From positions 1-36,507 of the forward strand of contig CAJWLL010000021.1 of assembly GCA_913043275.1 (NCBI GenBank): 36,507 bases of DNA, in the 5' to 3' direction. The number at the start of each line of letters is the position of its first letter. Within the stretch, counting starts at the first letter, position 1. Positions 17,208 to 25,294 of the stretch are shown here, in pieces. The notes beneath the pieces were generated by a model. It searched no databases and had not been told where the DNA came from. It worked only from the letters and a program-made list of their open reading frames with translations. The position numbers were made by a program, and so were the translations under genes. Source of the stretch: an uncultured Flavobacteriaceae bacterium (GTDB lineage Bacteria; Bacteroidota; Bacteroidia; Flavobacteriales; Flavobacteriaceae).

Positions 17208-18290
17208 ATGAAAAAAACCCCATTTTTTGAAATTCACACCCAATTGGATGCCAAAATATCTTTTTTCGGTGGTTATCAAATGCCCATTCAGTACAGCGGC
17301 GTCCGACAAGAACATCTGGCTGTAAGACAAAATCTAGGTGTTTTTGATGTTTCCCATATGGGAGAATTTATCGTCGAGGGGTCCCACGCCTTTGATTTGT
17401 TACAGTTCATTTGCAGCAATGACATCTCAAAACTCATTCCGGGAAAAGCCCAATACAATTACCTGCCCAATGATCAGGGCGGAGTGGTCGATGACCTTAT
17501 TGTTTACCAACTCCAAAACGAAAAATACTTACTGGTGGTCAATGCTTCCAATGTTGAAAAAGATTGGAGTCACATTGTAAGACAAAATAAAAAGTTCAAT
17601 GTAAAGCTTTATGATGTATCAGAAAAAACGGCACTATTATCCATTCAAGGGCCTAAAGCACTCACAGCCATGCAGTCCATTTGCAATGCCAAACTCCATC
17701 AATTATCCTACTTCAGCCATACAACAAACACTTTTGCAGGGGTCGAAAACGTTATGGTCGCTACAACAGGATATACAGGTGCTGGAGGGATTGAAATCTA
17801 TTTTGACGTCTCGGATGCCGAAAAAATCTGGAAGGCGGTGATGGAAGCGGGTAGCAATTTTGGAATTTTACCAGTAGGTTTGGCCGCTCGGGATACGCTT
17901 CGTTTGGAAATGGGCTATTGTCTATATGGAAATGAAATCAACGAACAAAGCTCCCCCATCAGCGCAGGTCTGGAATGGGTCACCAAACCACATACCGGTT
18001 TTTTAAATGCAGCAATGCACCAAAAATTAATCGATGAAGGGACTACAGAAAAGCTCGTGGGTTTTCAAATCGATGAAAGAGGCATTCCTCGCTTGGGTTA
18101 TCTTCTGTTTGACACCGACGAAAATCACATCGGTAGGGTTACCTCCGGAACCCAATCCCCCTCACTCAACAAGGGGATCGGTTTGGGCTATGTCAAAACC
18201 AAATTTTCCAAACCCGGACAAAAAATATCGGTGAAGATCAGAGAAAAATTTGTTCCCGCCAGCGTCGTAAAACTACCATTTGTAAAATGA
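17208..18290 (+). CDS. gcvT: glycine cleavage system T protein (aminomethyltransferase)
   Basis: This 360-residue T protein transfers the one-carbon unit from aminomethyl-lipoyl H protein to tetrahydrofolate and releases ammonia. Characteristic blocks are G-V-F-D-V-S-H-M-G-E (44-53), a G-G-V-V-D-D-L-I-V-Y segment near 90 that holds the folate-binding aspartate, and A-A-R-D-T-L-R-L-E-M-G in the middle. The C-terminal barrel domain contains R-G-I-P-R-L-G-Y. Length is as expected. The other glycine cleavage genes (gcvP, gcvH) are not in the window. The SDR gene starts 7 bp downstream, so the two are probably co-transcribed. Confidence 0.95.
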   Translation: MKKTPFFEIHTQLDAKISFFGGYQMPIQYSGVRQEHLAVRQNLGVFDVSHMGEFIVEGSHAFDLLQFICSNDISKLIPGKAQYNYLPNDQGGVVDDLIVYQLQNEKYLLVVNASNVEKDWSHIVRQNKKFNVKLYDVSEKTALLSIQGPKALTAMQSICNAKLHQLSYFSHTTNTFAGVENVMVATTGYTGAGGIEIYFDVSDAEKIWKAVMEAGSNFGILPVGLAARDTLRLEMGYCLYGNEINEQSSPISAGLEWVTKPHTGFLNAAMHQKLIDEGTTEKLVGFQIDERGIPRLGYLLFDTDENHIGRVTSGTQSPSLNKGIGLGYVKTKFSKPGQKISVKIREKFVPASVVKLPFVK

Positions 18291-18297
18291 CCGCCTA

Positions 18298-19122
18298 GTG
18301 AAGAGGATTTTGATTCTTGGTGCCAGTGGATTTATAGGAAATACCCTATACAGGGAGCTCAATTCCTATTACGACACTTTTGGAACCTATTTTACCAAAA
18401 AGGGCTTTGTCCACAACCATCATTATTTTCATTTCGACATGGAAGAAGGTGACCTTAAAAGTATCATCAAGGAAGTCAAACCAAAGCTGATCATCTCCGC
18501 CCTAAGAGGACCTTTTGAAGGCTTAATAAAAACTCACGAATCATTGATTGATTTTATCAATCGCTCCAACTGTAGGTTAATCTTTATTTCCTCTGCGAAT
18601 GTATTTGACACCTTTGAACACTTCCCTTCATACGAATATGACAAAACTCTATCGGAAAGCATTTATGGTCGATTGAAAATAAAAATCGAAAACGAGCTCC
18701 TGCGTCTTGCCCCTGCAAAGTATGTTTTGGTCCGTTTACCAATGGTATTTGGAAACCATTCGCCCAGAATTCAAGAATTGGACGAAGCCATTAACACAAA
18801 CCGGCCAATCGAAGTATTCCCAAACACCATTATCAATGTTAACAACGACATCAAGCTTAGTAAACAAATTCATTACATCATTAATCAACAACTAACAGGA
18901 GTTTTTCATTTGGGTAGTACAGATTTAATCCATCATTTTGATTTTATCAAATTAATGGTTAAAAAAAGGTACCAAAGAAAAGCTAAATTCAAACAGGTTT
19001 ACACCACCAATCAAATGCGTTACTTGGCCGTCTTGGCTAAAGAGAATAAGCTGCCCTCCAACTTACTTTTTTCTTACACCGAAGTCTTGGATGACTTAAC
19101 CTTGGTCAGAAAGGATTTTTAA
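18298..19122 (+). CDS. RmlD-like NAD(P)-dependent sugar-nucleotide reductase/epimerase (extended SDR)
   Basis: This 274-residue Rossmann-fold protein has the dinucleotide loop G-A-S-G-F-I-G at 8-14 and an I-S-S-A-N-V-F-D strand at 97-104. A catalytic pair Y123-x-x-x-K127 is characteristic of short-chain dehydrogenase/reductases. The general shape, with I-S-A-L-R-G after a short acidic region, resembles dTDP-4-dehydrorhamnose reductases. The sugar substrate is not predictable, and no rml or other nucleotide-sugar genes lie nearby. It starts with GTG, 7 bp after gcvT, and the frame has no nearer ATG before the Rossmann motif. Confidence 0.8.
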   Translation: MKRILILGASGFIGNTLYRELNSYYDTFGTYFTKKGFVHNHHYFHFDMEEGDLKSIIKEVKPKLIISALRGPFEGLIKTHESLIDFINRSNCRLIFISSANVFDTFEHFPSYEYDKTLSESIYGRLKIKIENELLRLAPAKYVLVRLPMVFGNHSPRIQELDEAINTNRPIEVFPNTIINVNNDIKLSKQIHYIINQQLTGVFHLGSTDLIHHFDFIKLMVKKRYQRKAKFKQVYTTNQMRYLAVLAKENKLPSNLLFSYTEVLDDLTLVRKDF

Positions 19123-19129
19123 TTGTTTT

Positions 19130-19137
19130 TATATTTG
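19130..19137 (+). promoter_or_regulatory. candidate -7 element for the YebC-family gene
   Basis: TATATTTG is an exact TAnnTTTG match 22 bp before the ATG at 19160. A TTG at 19102-19104 is slightly too far (25 bp between) for the standard -33 spacing. Confidence 0.45.
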
Positions 19138-19159
19138 TAATAAAGAATCATAAGTCCTT

Positions 19160-19876
19160 ATGGGAAGAGCCTTTGAATTTCGGAAAGCCAGAAAAATGAA
19201 ACGATGGTCGGCTATGGCCAAAAACTTTACCCGCATTGGTAAGGACATTGTCATAGCAGTCAAAGAGGGCGGCCCGGATCCGGACACCAATTCTCGACTT
19301 AGAGCAGTAATGCAAAATGCCAAATCCGCCAACATGCCCAAGGAGAATATCGAACGTGCCATTAAAAAAGCATCTGATAAGACCACAGAAAACTTCAAGG
19401 AGGTCTTGTTTGAAGGATATGCACCTCATGGGATTGCAATACTGATCGAAACCGCAACTGACAATAACAATCGAACAGTGGCCAACATAAGAAGTTGTTT
19501 CAACAAATACAATGGCAACTTGGGTACCTCTGGTTCCGTAGAGTTTATGTTTGAGCGAAGCTGTAATTTTAGAATCACTGCGGAGGGATTTGATATAGAA
19601 GAATTGGAACTCGAATTTATAGACTACGGGGTAGAAGAGGTCTTTGAAGATCAAAGTGAAATATTCCTCTATGCCCCCTTTGAAAACTTTGGAGTCATCC
19701 AAAAAAAATTAGAAAACTATTCAATCGAAATCCTTTACTCTGGATTTGAACGTGTTCCGAAGATAACTAAAAAAGTCTCCGGAAAACAGCAAGAGGAAGT
19801 ACTTAGACTTATCGACAAGATGGAAGAGAACGATGATGTACAAAACGTATATCACGCTATGGATATTCTAAAATAA
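19160..19876 (+). CDS. YebC/PmpR/TACO1-family protein
   Basis: This 238-residue protein is recognisable from its beginning M-G-R-A-F-E-F-R-K-A-R-K, the P-D-P-D-T-N-S-R-L-R segment (44-53), and N-M-P-K-E-N-I-E-R-A-I-K-K-A near 65-78. Members are annotated as DNA-binding regulators, but TACO1 and some bacterial YebC proteins act in translation, relieving ribosome stalling at proline-rich stretches. Which role applies here cannot be told from sequence. The length is normal. It has its own -7 element and may also receive transcripts from the upstream SDR gene. Confidence 0.93.
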   Translation: MGRAFEFRKARKMKRWSAMAKNFTRIGKDIVIAVKEGGPDPDTNSRLRAVMQNAKSANMPKENIERAIKKASDKTTENFKEVLFEGYAPHGIAILIETATDNNNRTVANIRSCFNKYNGNLGTSGSVEFMFERSCNFRITAEGFDIEELELEFIDYGVEEVFEDQSEIFLYAPFENFGVIQKKLENYSIEILYSGFERVPKITKKVSGKQQEEVLRLIDKMEENDDVQNVYHAMDILK

Positions 19877-19887
19877 TTTCATTCATA

Positions 19888-19914
19888 AAGACCTATAGTT
19901 CATAGTAAGGTCTT
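19888..19914 (+). terminator. hairpin downstream of the YebC-family gene
   Basis: AAGACCT (19888-19894) pairs perfectly with AGGTCTT (19908-19914) across a 13-nt loop, starting 12 nt after the stop codon. The run after it (AATACA) is not a U-tract, so this may be an mRNA 3' stabilising hairpin and not an intrinsic terminator. Confidence 0.3.
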
Positions 19915-20108
19915 AATACAAAACCAAGTCACGTGAAATAATTCATAATCACATAGTCAAAAAGCGACACAAAGAAATCAAACTTTATTTTGGAAAAATT
20001 GAAAATTTAGAAAGACATTAATAAAATTGAAAGGTGTTTTGGATAAAAGTCAAATGGCAGTTTTGGCTCTGGGGAAAAATGAAAAATGTAGAAACCTCTT
20101 GGCCCTAA

Positions 20109-20633
20109 TCAGCCATACTCTGCCTGCTTGAAATAGGCTTTCATTTCCATAAAATCTTTTTCAATGTCTCTAGTTGGATAAAATAATCTTAAAAAAGAAA
20201 CCTTTTTTAAAGGATAGTTAAAATGGACCAATAATATTGGAACTTCAGCCTCTAAGGAGATGTAGTAAAACCCTGTTTTCCATCTTTTAACCTTTTTTCG
20301 GGTTCCCTCAGGGGCAATAGCCATTCTAAAAGTATCATTTTCTTTAAATAAGTGTGCTATTGTAGATACTTTATTTTCACTTGAATCGCGATTGATAGGG
20401 CTTCCACCCAAGGCCATAAAAAACCAAGCAGTAAAGGGATTAAATAATTCTTTTTTTCCCACATAGCTGATTTTTTTATTGAGGATAGCACGGGTCAAAA
20501 CACCAATGACAAAGTCCATGTTTCGCTCATGTGGAAAAATCGCCAAGATAAATTTTTTCAATTGGGGGAAATCACCCTCAATCTTCCAACCCATTAAGCG
20601 AAGGAATATGATCTTAGCTATATATGAAATCAT
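20109..20633 (-). CDS. lysophospholipid (1-acylglycerol-3-phosphate-like) acyltransferase
   Basis: This 174-residue member of the PlsC/LPLAT superfamily transfers an acyl chain to a lysophospholipid or related acceptor at the inner membrane. Motif I is H-E-R-N-M-D (H35 to D40, an HX4D motif), motif II is G-G-S-P-I-N-R-D (76-83), and motif III is A-P-E-G-T-R (107-112). It is shorter than classical PlsC (about 240) but typical of the small Bacteroidota form. The usual second and third motif I residues (T-S) are replaced by E-R, while the catalytic His and Asp remain. Its ATG overlaps the kdsB TGA (ATGA, 20630-20633), so translation is coupled; the pairing fits a role in envelope lipid synthesis. 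Confidence 0.85.
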   Translation of the reverse strand: MISYIAKIIFLRLMGWKIEGDFPQLKKFILAIFPHERNMDFVIGVLTRAILNKKISYVGKKELFNPFTAWFFMALGGSPINRDSSENKVSTIAHLFKENDTFRMAIAPEGTRKKVKRWKTGFYYISLEAEVPILLVHFNYPLKKVSFLRLFYPTRDIEKDFMEMKAYFKQAEYG

Positions 20634-21373
20634 TTTGAATTTAATTGATTTAAATGAGTTTTTGCCCTCTCTAAATCTTTGGGAGTATCTATTTCAAAAT
20701 TTAGATTTTTGGTCATCACCATTTTAATTTTTTTTCCATGTTCAAGATAACGAATACACTCTATTTTTTCAGCCAACTCCAAAGGAGTCATCTCCTGCTC
20801 ACTGAATTCGATTAGAGCTTGCTTTCTAAATGCATAAACCCCCACGTGCTTGAAATAAGGCGGGGCTTGTTCATTCTCTCGATCAAAAGGAATGGGAAAA
20901 CGGGAAAAATAAAGTGCAAAATCGTTTAAATCTACTATTACTTTAACGACACTAGGGTTTTTAACTTCATCGAATTCTTTTATTGGAGTCATTAATGAAG
21001 CCATAGCGATTTCATTATCGGAATCCTCTTTAAAGACTTCTATCAGCTGTTTCAAGCTGGCAGTATCCACAAAAGGCTCGTCCCCCTGTACGTTGATAAT
21101 CAAATCGGTATCCATGTCAGAAACAGCTTCGGCAATTCGATCACTGCCACATTGATGATCGTTACGAGTCATTAGGGCGTAACCGCCATTGTTAGAAATT
21201 TCTTTATAAATTATATCACTGTCCGTAGCAACAACTACCTCATCAAAAAGTCCCATAGAAACAACATTTTGATAAGTTCTTAAAATAACGGATTTATTGC
21301 CAAGCTGCTTCATCAGCTTACCGGGAAAACGTGAGGAATCATATCGCGCTGGTATAATCGAAACTATTTTCAT
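20630..21373 (-). CDS. kdsB: 3-deoxy-manno-octulosonate cytidylyltransferase (CMP-KDO synthetase)
   Basis: This 247-residue enzyme activates KDO with CTP to CMP-KDO, the donor for the inner core of lipopolysaccharide. The nucleotide-binding start I-P-A-R-Y-D-S-S-R-F-P-G-K (7-19) and the metal/substrate loop N-V-Q-G-D-E-P-F (94-101) are diagnostic. Q-C-G-S-D-R (74-79) is another conserved KdsB element. Length is normal. It implies a Gram-negative LPS-bearing organism. It is the first gene of a two-gene unit with the acyltransferase. Confidence 0.96.
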   Translation of the reverse strand: MKIVSIIPARYDSSRFPGKLMKQLGNKSVILRTYQNVVSMGLFDEVVVATDSDIIYKEISNNGGYALMTRNDHQCGSDRIAEAVSDMDTDLIINVQGDEPFVDTASLKQLIEVFKEDSDNEIAMASLMTPIKEFDEVKNPSVVKVIVDLNDFALYFSRFPIPFDRENEQAPPYFKHVGVYAFRKQALIEFSEQEMTPLELAEKIECIRYLEHGKKIKMVMTKNLNFEIDTPKDLERAKTHLNQLNSK

Positions 21374-21443
21374 TAATGCAAAAGAAAGGACAAATTTTAA
21401 TAATTGGACGCCGATTTTAAGTTTTTTCTAAAAAAAATTGACC

Positions 21444-22865
21444 TCAAAAATAATCTTTCTCAAAACCTATCAAAAACAAGCGTTTTTTAGCGCGAGTAAG
21501 CGCAGTATAAAGCCATCTAAAATAGTCTTTATTGGGACCTTCTGGCAGATAAGGTTGCTCGACAAAAACATTTTTCCATTGCCCGCCTTGTGATTTATGA
21601 CAGGTAATAGCATAGGAATATTTAACCTGTAAAGCGTTAAAATAAGGATCGTTTTTAACCTTTATAAAACGCTTGTATTTTGACTTTTCGTTGGCGTGAT
21701 CTAGAGACACCTTTTCATAGAGAAATTGTGACTGTTCATAGCCCAAGTTGGCGGTTTCACTGCTTAGCGTTTCCAATAATAGAACTGTATCAAAACTGGG
21801 TTCATCAGGATAATCCACCATTTGGATATTCACCTCGGCAAATTTCATTTCATAGCGATCCACATATTTATTGATGCAGTTAATACGGATCACGTCACCA
21901 TTGGCTATAAAACCTGGTTGGGAATCGGCTCCCAACCAAAAATAATTATTTTTGACCACCATCAATTGGTCTCCTATCGCCAAATCGGATTCCAAAAAAA
22001 GGATTCTTTCCCGAATGCTTTTATTATAGAGATTGGCCCTTTTATTGGAACGAACGATCAATACCGTTTGCTCTATTCCATCTTCATCTAAGGAATTATT
22101 AAGCAACTCTAAAAATTCGTTGCCTTCAATGATGCGATTCACATCTTTAAATCCTTCCAGATAAAATTTAAACCCTTCAAAATGATCTTCGACCAGCAAT
22201 TCTCTAATTCTTGTAGCGTTTAACAAAATCCCTGATTCAGCATGCTGTCGAACTACATCCTCAAGAGTAATACTATATACAGTGACATTGAACTGTTCGG
22301 TAAGCTCCTCTTCATCAAGAGCTGGACTAAGTCCAAGATTAACAGGAGGCAGTTGAGCGGTATCCCCTACAAAAATCAATTTACATTTTTCACCATTGGT
22401 GACATAGTGGACCAAATCATGGAGTAAAGATCCGTTTTCAAAAAGTTTGCTTTGTTGACGATTGTCCCCTATCATTGAGGACTCGTCCACAATAAATAGA
22501 GTATTGCTATGTTTATTTTCTTTTAAGGTAAAGTGAACCCCTGTTAGCCCAGTGTCGACTTTAGGGAAATAAATTTTCTTATGGATAGTTAGTGCATTTT
22601 TACCTGCATATGCAGACAAAACCTTGGCAGCGCGTCCCGTTGGTGCCATTAACACGGATTTTTTTCTAATTCTACTCAATTGTTGAACCAAATGACCGAT
22701 CAGAGTTGTTTTTCCTGTTCCTGCATACCCCTTAATCAGCAATAGCGAATCATGGGGAGCATCGAATAAAAAATGAGCAATTTTTTCAAATCCCTTTTCC
22801 TGAGAAGGCGTCGGTTCAAACCTAAACTTTTCTGATAGAATTTTATGGAAAGAGGGGTTTGACAT
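21444..22865 (-). CDS. AAA/UvrD-like ATP-dependent DNA helicase (RecD-type superfamily 1)
   Basis: From the ATG at 22865 the protein has 473 residues. The reading frame extends to a TTG at 22916, but the extra 17 residues are not helicase-like, so the internal ATG is preferred. Visible motifs are Walker A G-Y-A-G-T-G-K-T-T (46-54), Walker B I-V-D-E-S-S-M, the V-G-D-T-A-Q-L-P-P motif III, and the C-terminal UvrD_C_2 signature C-H-K-S-Q-G-G-Q-W followed by Y-T-A-L-T-R-A-K-K. It resembles a shortened RecD or Dda-type 5'-3' helicase without RecB or RecC neighbours, so a RecBCD subunit role is unlikely. Role in repair or replication-fork processing is inferred only. Confidence 0.85.
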   Translation of the reverse strand: MSNPSFHKILSEKFRFEPTPSQEKGFEKIAHFLFDAPHDSLLLIKGYAGTGKTTLIGHLVQQLSRIRKKSVLMAPTGRAAKVLSAYAGKNALTIHKKIYFPKVDTGLTGVHFTLKENKHSNTLFIVDESSMIGDNRQQSKLFENGSLLHDLVHYVTNGEKCKLIFVGDTAQLPPVNLGLSPALDEEELTEQFNVTVYSITLEDVVRQHAESGILLNATRIRELLVEDHFEGFKFYLEGFKDVNRIIEGNEFLELLNNSLDEDGIEQTVLIVRSNKRANLYNKSIRERILFLESDLAIGDQLMVVKNNYFWLGADSQPGFIANGDVIRINCINKYVDRYEMKFAEVNIQMVDYPDEPSFDTVLLLETLSSETANLGYEQSQFLYEKVSLDHANEKSKYKRFIKVKNDPYFNALQVKYSYAITCHKSQGGQWKNVFVEQPYLPEGPNKDYFRWLYTALTRAKKRLFLIGFEKDYF

Positions 22866-22925
22866 ATGGTATATTTTATCACAAGATAATTCATTTGTAA
22901 AACTTTTACGATTCAAAAAAAATTG

Positions 22926-22933
22926 TAGATTTG
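22926..22933 (+). promoter_or_regulatory. candidate -7 element for the 22957 operon
   Basis: TAGATTTG matches TAnnTTTG and lies 23 bp before the ATG at 22957. A TTTG at 22894-22897 is too far upstream for standard spacing. Confidence 0.45.
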
Positions 22934-22956
22934 TTGGAAGTAAAAATCAATAACCC

Positions 22957-23601
22957 ATGAAATTAGCGCTTCAAGCTGTACTTTGGATTCTTGCAATATT
23001 TTTTAGCTACAAGATTTATGACTCAATCAATGGGCCGATCAACTTCAATAAGACTAAGAATGATCGGTATGCAATAGTCATCAATAAATTAAAGTTGATT
23101 CGTAAAGCACAAATTGCCCACAAAGATGTTAACGGAATATACAGTAATAACTTCGATAGCCTGGTTAAGTTTGTTGAAAGTGGTATTTTTACTTTGATCG
23201 AAAAGAGAGATTCTTCTTATATGGAATATGACCGAACCTACAGGATCGACATGCTACGTGAAGTTGTAGTAGTCGATACCTTGGGATTTGTTCCTGTGAA
23301 AGATTCTCTATTCAAAAACTCTAACAGCTATAAAAAATTTGCTATTGTTCCTGTAGATGGGATCGAAGCAAAATTCGATATCAATGCTAACATCATAGAC
23401 AAAAATGGATATAGGGTACCCGTTTTTGAAGTTAAAGTAGCCAAGAACGTGATTCTTTTCGATCAAAACAAAGATCTGTTAAAGGCTGAAAACAAAACTG
23501 TTTCCGTAGATGGAGTCAATGGTCCTTCGATCATACTGGGCTCACTTACTGAGGTAAGTACCAACGGAAACTGGCCTACTATTTTCGATGCCACTCAATA
23601 A
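22957..23601 (+). CDS. conserved membrane-anchored protein, pseudopilin-like N-terminus
   Basis: I do not recognise a named family. The 214-residue product has one N-terminal hydrophobic helix (about 5-20) followed by an amphipathic stretch R-Y-A-I-V-I-N-K-L-K-L-I-R-K-A-Q-I-A-H-K, then N-G-I-Y and a globular beta-rich region. That order, helix then I-R-x-A-Q-x-A then a loop with G-x-Y, resembles the N-terminal helix of type II secretion or type IV pseudopilins, but no prepilin peptidase site (G-F with Glu at +5) is present. It precedes DUF3822 and rsmD, with 14 bp overlap into the former, so it probably shares their transcript. The function is unknown. Confidence 0.7.
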   Translation: MKLALQAVLWILAIFFSYKIYDSINGPINFNKTKNDRYAIVINKLKLIRKAQIAHKDVNGIYSNNFDSLVKFVESGIFTLIEKRDSSYMEYDRTYRIDMLREVVVVDTLGFVPVKDSLFKNSNSYKKFAIVPVDGIEAKFDINANIIDKNGYRVPVFEVKVAKNVILFDQNKDLLKAENKTVSVDGVNGPSIILGSLTEVSTNGNWPTIFDATQ

Positions 23602-24361
23602 AAACATTATACAAGACAAAGAACTGTCCATCCAAATTTTTAGGGGTGGATTTTCTTTTTGTACCACTAACGCTCGGCCTTATTTTAAATTTGAAAACCA
23701 AAACATAGAGCAAGGAGATGCTTTCCAGAAATTGCTAGAATCCCATTCTTTTCTCGAAAGTGAGAAAATAAAAGGCATACACTTTAATGAACGGGCAACC
23801 TTTGTTCCGAAAAAACTCTATAACCCTTCCCAAAAAGAAACTTACCTCAATTTCAATGTTTCCCTAAAGGAGGGTTGGACTATTGCCGAAAAAGAAACGC
23901 AAGATGAGCTGATCAAAATCCTTTATCCTGTTAAAAAGCAAACAGAAGACACCTTAATGCATTATTTTAAAAACATTAGCTTTACCCACTATGCCCAAAT
24001 ACTTTACGACCTCAGTTCGAGCTCAAGCAATGTAGAAAATTCGATGGTGATGAACGTTCACATGCAAGACGATCAATTTGATCTTTTACTCTTTAAGGGT
24101 AAGAAACTATTACTTTTCAACACTTATCCCTGTAAAAATGAAGATGGTTTTCTTTACTTTGTGTTGGCTGTGGCCGAGGAACTTTCATTATCACCGGAAG
24201 ATTTTAGTATAGTGTTCTTTGGTAAATATGCCCGATATAAAAAATGTTATGAAGCATTGGAACATTATCACGAAAAAATAATATTTGCTGATCAATCTGG
24301 CTTTGTCATGTTTGACGAGAAAGAACATCCTGCACCCTATTTTATCAATCTTTTTGAGTGA
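23588..24361 (+). CDS. DUF3822 family protein
   Basis: This 257-residue protein matches my recollection of the Bacteroidota-restricted DUF3822 family: an N-terminal L-S-I-Q-I-F-R-G-G-F-S-F-C segment, central H-Y-F-K-N-I-S-F-T-H-Y, then a D-D-Q-F-D-L-L-L-F region with K-L-L-L-F-N-T-Y, and a late S-I-V-F-F-G-K. The repeated beta-strand pattern is compatible with an actin-like ATPase fold, but no clear ATP-binding motif was identified. The function is not known. It overlaps the previous gene by 14 bp and shares its last base with the rsmD ATG, implying translational coupling with an rRNA methyltransferase. Confidence 0.8.
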   Translation: MPLNKNIIQDKELSIQIFRGGFSFCTTNARPYFKFENQNIEQGDAFQKLLESHSFLESEKIKGIHFNERATFVPKKLYNPSQKETYLNFNVSLKEGWTIAEKETQDELIKILYPVKKQTEDTLMHYFKNISFTHYAQILYDLSSSSSNVENSMVMNVHMQDDQFDLLLFKGKKLLLFNTYPCKNEDGFLYFVLAVAEELSLSPEDFSIVFFGKYARYKKCYEALEHYHEKIIFADQSGFVMFDEKEHPAPYFINLFE

Positions 24362-24897
24362 TGCGAATCATTTCCGGTTCTCATAAAGGCAGAAGACTCA
24401 GTCCCCCCAAAAAACTTCCAGTTCGCCCCACTAGTGATCGGTCAAAAGAAGCTTTATTCAATATCCTTCAGCACCGATACGATTGGGAAAACGTCACCGT
24501 TTTAGATCTTTTTTCTGGGACGGGAAGCATAAGTTATGAGTTTGGTTCACGTGGGGTAAAAAACATAATCGCTGTAGATCAAAACAAAATGTGTGTTGAT
24601 TTTATTCGTAAGACTTCTCAATCTTTACAACTACCCATAAAAGTCACACAGATGGAAACGTTGAAGTTCCTTTCTGATGTAAAAATGCAATTCAATTTTA
24701 TTTTTGCAGACCCTCCATACGATTTGGAAACCCAATATTACCTTGAGATTATTGAAAAGGTTTTTACCAACCAACTCTTAGACAAATATGGACTATTGAT
24801 CATAGAACACAGCGAAAAAAAAGAATTTAAGGAACACCACCGATTTGTCAAATCCAGAAAATACGGTAGCATTGTATTCAGCTTTTTTGAGGTATAA
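24361..24897 (+). CDS. rsmD: 16S rRNA (guanine(966)-N2)-methyltransferase
   Basis: This 178-residue Rossmann methyltransferase adds a methyl group to G966 (E. coli numbering) of 16S rRNA during 30S assembly. The start M-R-I-I-S-G-S-H-K-G-R-R is typical. The SAM-binding loop D-L-F-S-G-T-G-S-I-S is at 49-58, and the catalytic D-P-P-Y motif at 117-120. The ATG at 24361 is used; a GTG three bases earlier in frame is also possible. It overlaps the DUF3822 stop by one base. Its own stop lies 5 nt from the 3' end of the convergent RNase P RNA gene. Confidence 0.95.
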   Translation: MRIISGSHKGRRLSPPKKLPVRPTSDRSKEALFNILQHRYDWENVTVLDLFSGTGSISYEFGSRGVKNIIAVDQNKMCVDFIRKTSQSLQLPIKVTQMETLKFLSDVKMQFNFIFADPPYDLETQYYLEIIEKVFTNQLLDKYGLLIIEHSEKKEFKEHHRFVKSRKYGSIVFSFFEV

Positions 24898-24902
24898 AAA
24901 AA

Positions 24903-25191
24903 GGCAGGCCTATAAGCCGGATTCTGTCGAGTCTTATTATTTATCTTGATGTTGCATTACTACAACATTCTAGCCGCCTACCCAATTACATCGGACGAGC
25001 AATCCTCAAACGCAATCATACTTGGCGTTGCACCGCATAGAGTTTACCTGATTTCACTACAGCCAAACTGTACTTGCTTTCTGTTGCACTGGTCCTATTC
25101 GCAATAGCGAACGACGGGAATTACCCGCTATACTGCTCTGTGGTGTCCGGACTTTCCTCTCTTGGAAACAAGAGCAATAAGACAGCCTGCC
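24903..25191 (-). ncRNA. rnpB: RNase P RNA component (type A-like)
   Basis: On the minus strand the terminal segments GGCAGGC (25191-25185) and GCCTGCC (24909-24903) form the P1 helix. The conserved 5' core GAGGAAAGUCCGGAC and 3' core ACAGAAUCCGGCUUA are present and form the P4 pseudoknot region. CUCUUG-UUUC-CAAGAG forms P3, and GUGCAACAGAAAG and GGUAAACUC are internal conserved regions. The RNA is the catalytic part of RNase P, which removes tRNA 5' leaders. At about 289 nt it is on the short side for type A RNAs. A U-tract (24902-24896) follows P1, so P1 may double as the terminator stem. A TAnnTTTG element lies 5 nt upstream of the 5' end. Confidence 0.95.
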
Positions 25192-25196
25192 AAATA

Positions 25197-25204
25197 CAAA
25201 GTTA
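25197..25204 (-). promoter_or_regulatory. candidate -7 element for rnpB
   Basis: The minus strand reads TAACTTTG, an exact TAnnTTTG match ending 5 nt before the first base of P1 (25191). This is the expected distance to a transcript start and independently supports the mapped 5' end. Confidence 0.65.
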
Positions 25205-25268
25205 GTCTTTTGTTGATAATTTAGAGTGAAATAATTTGTTAAGTACTACAAGGACATTTTTCTATTTC

Positions 25269-25276
25269 TATCTTTG
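25269..25276 (+). promoter_or_regulatory. candidate -7 element for dnaX
   Basis: TATCTTTG matches TAnnTTTG and lies 18 bp upstream of the chosen ATG at 25295. It supports that ATG and argues against the in-frame start at 25274, which would fall inside the promoter element. Confidence 0.55.
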
Positions 25277-25294
25277 TTTATACTCTACACAATA

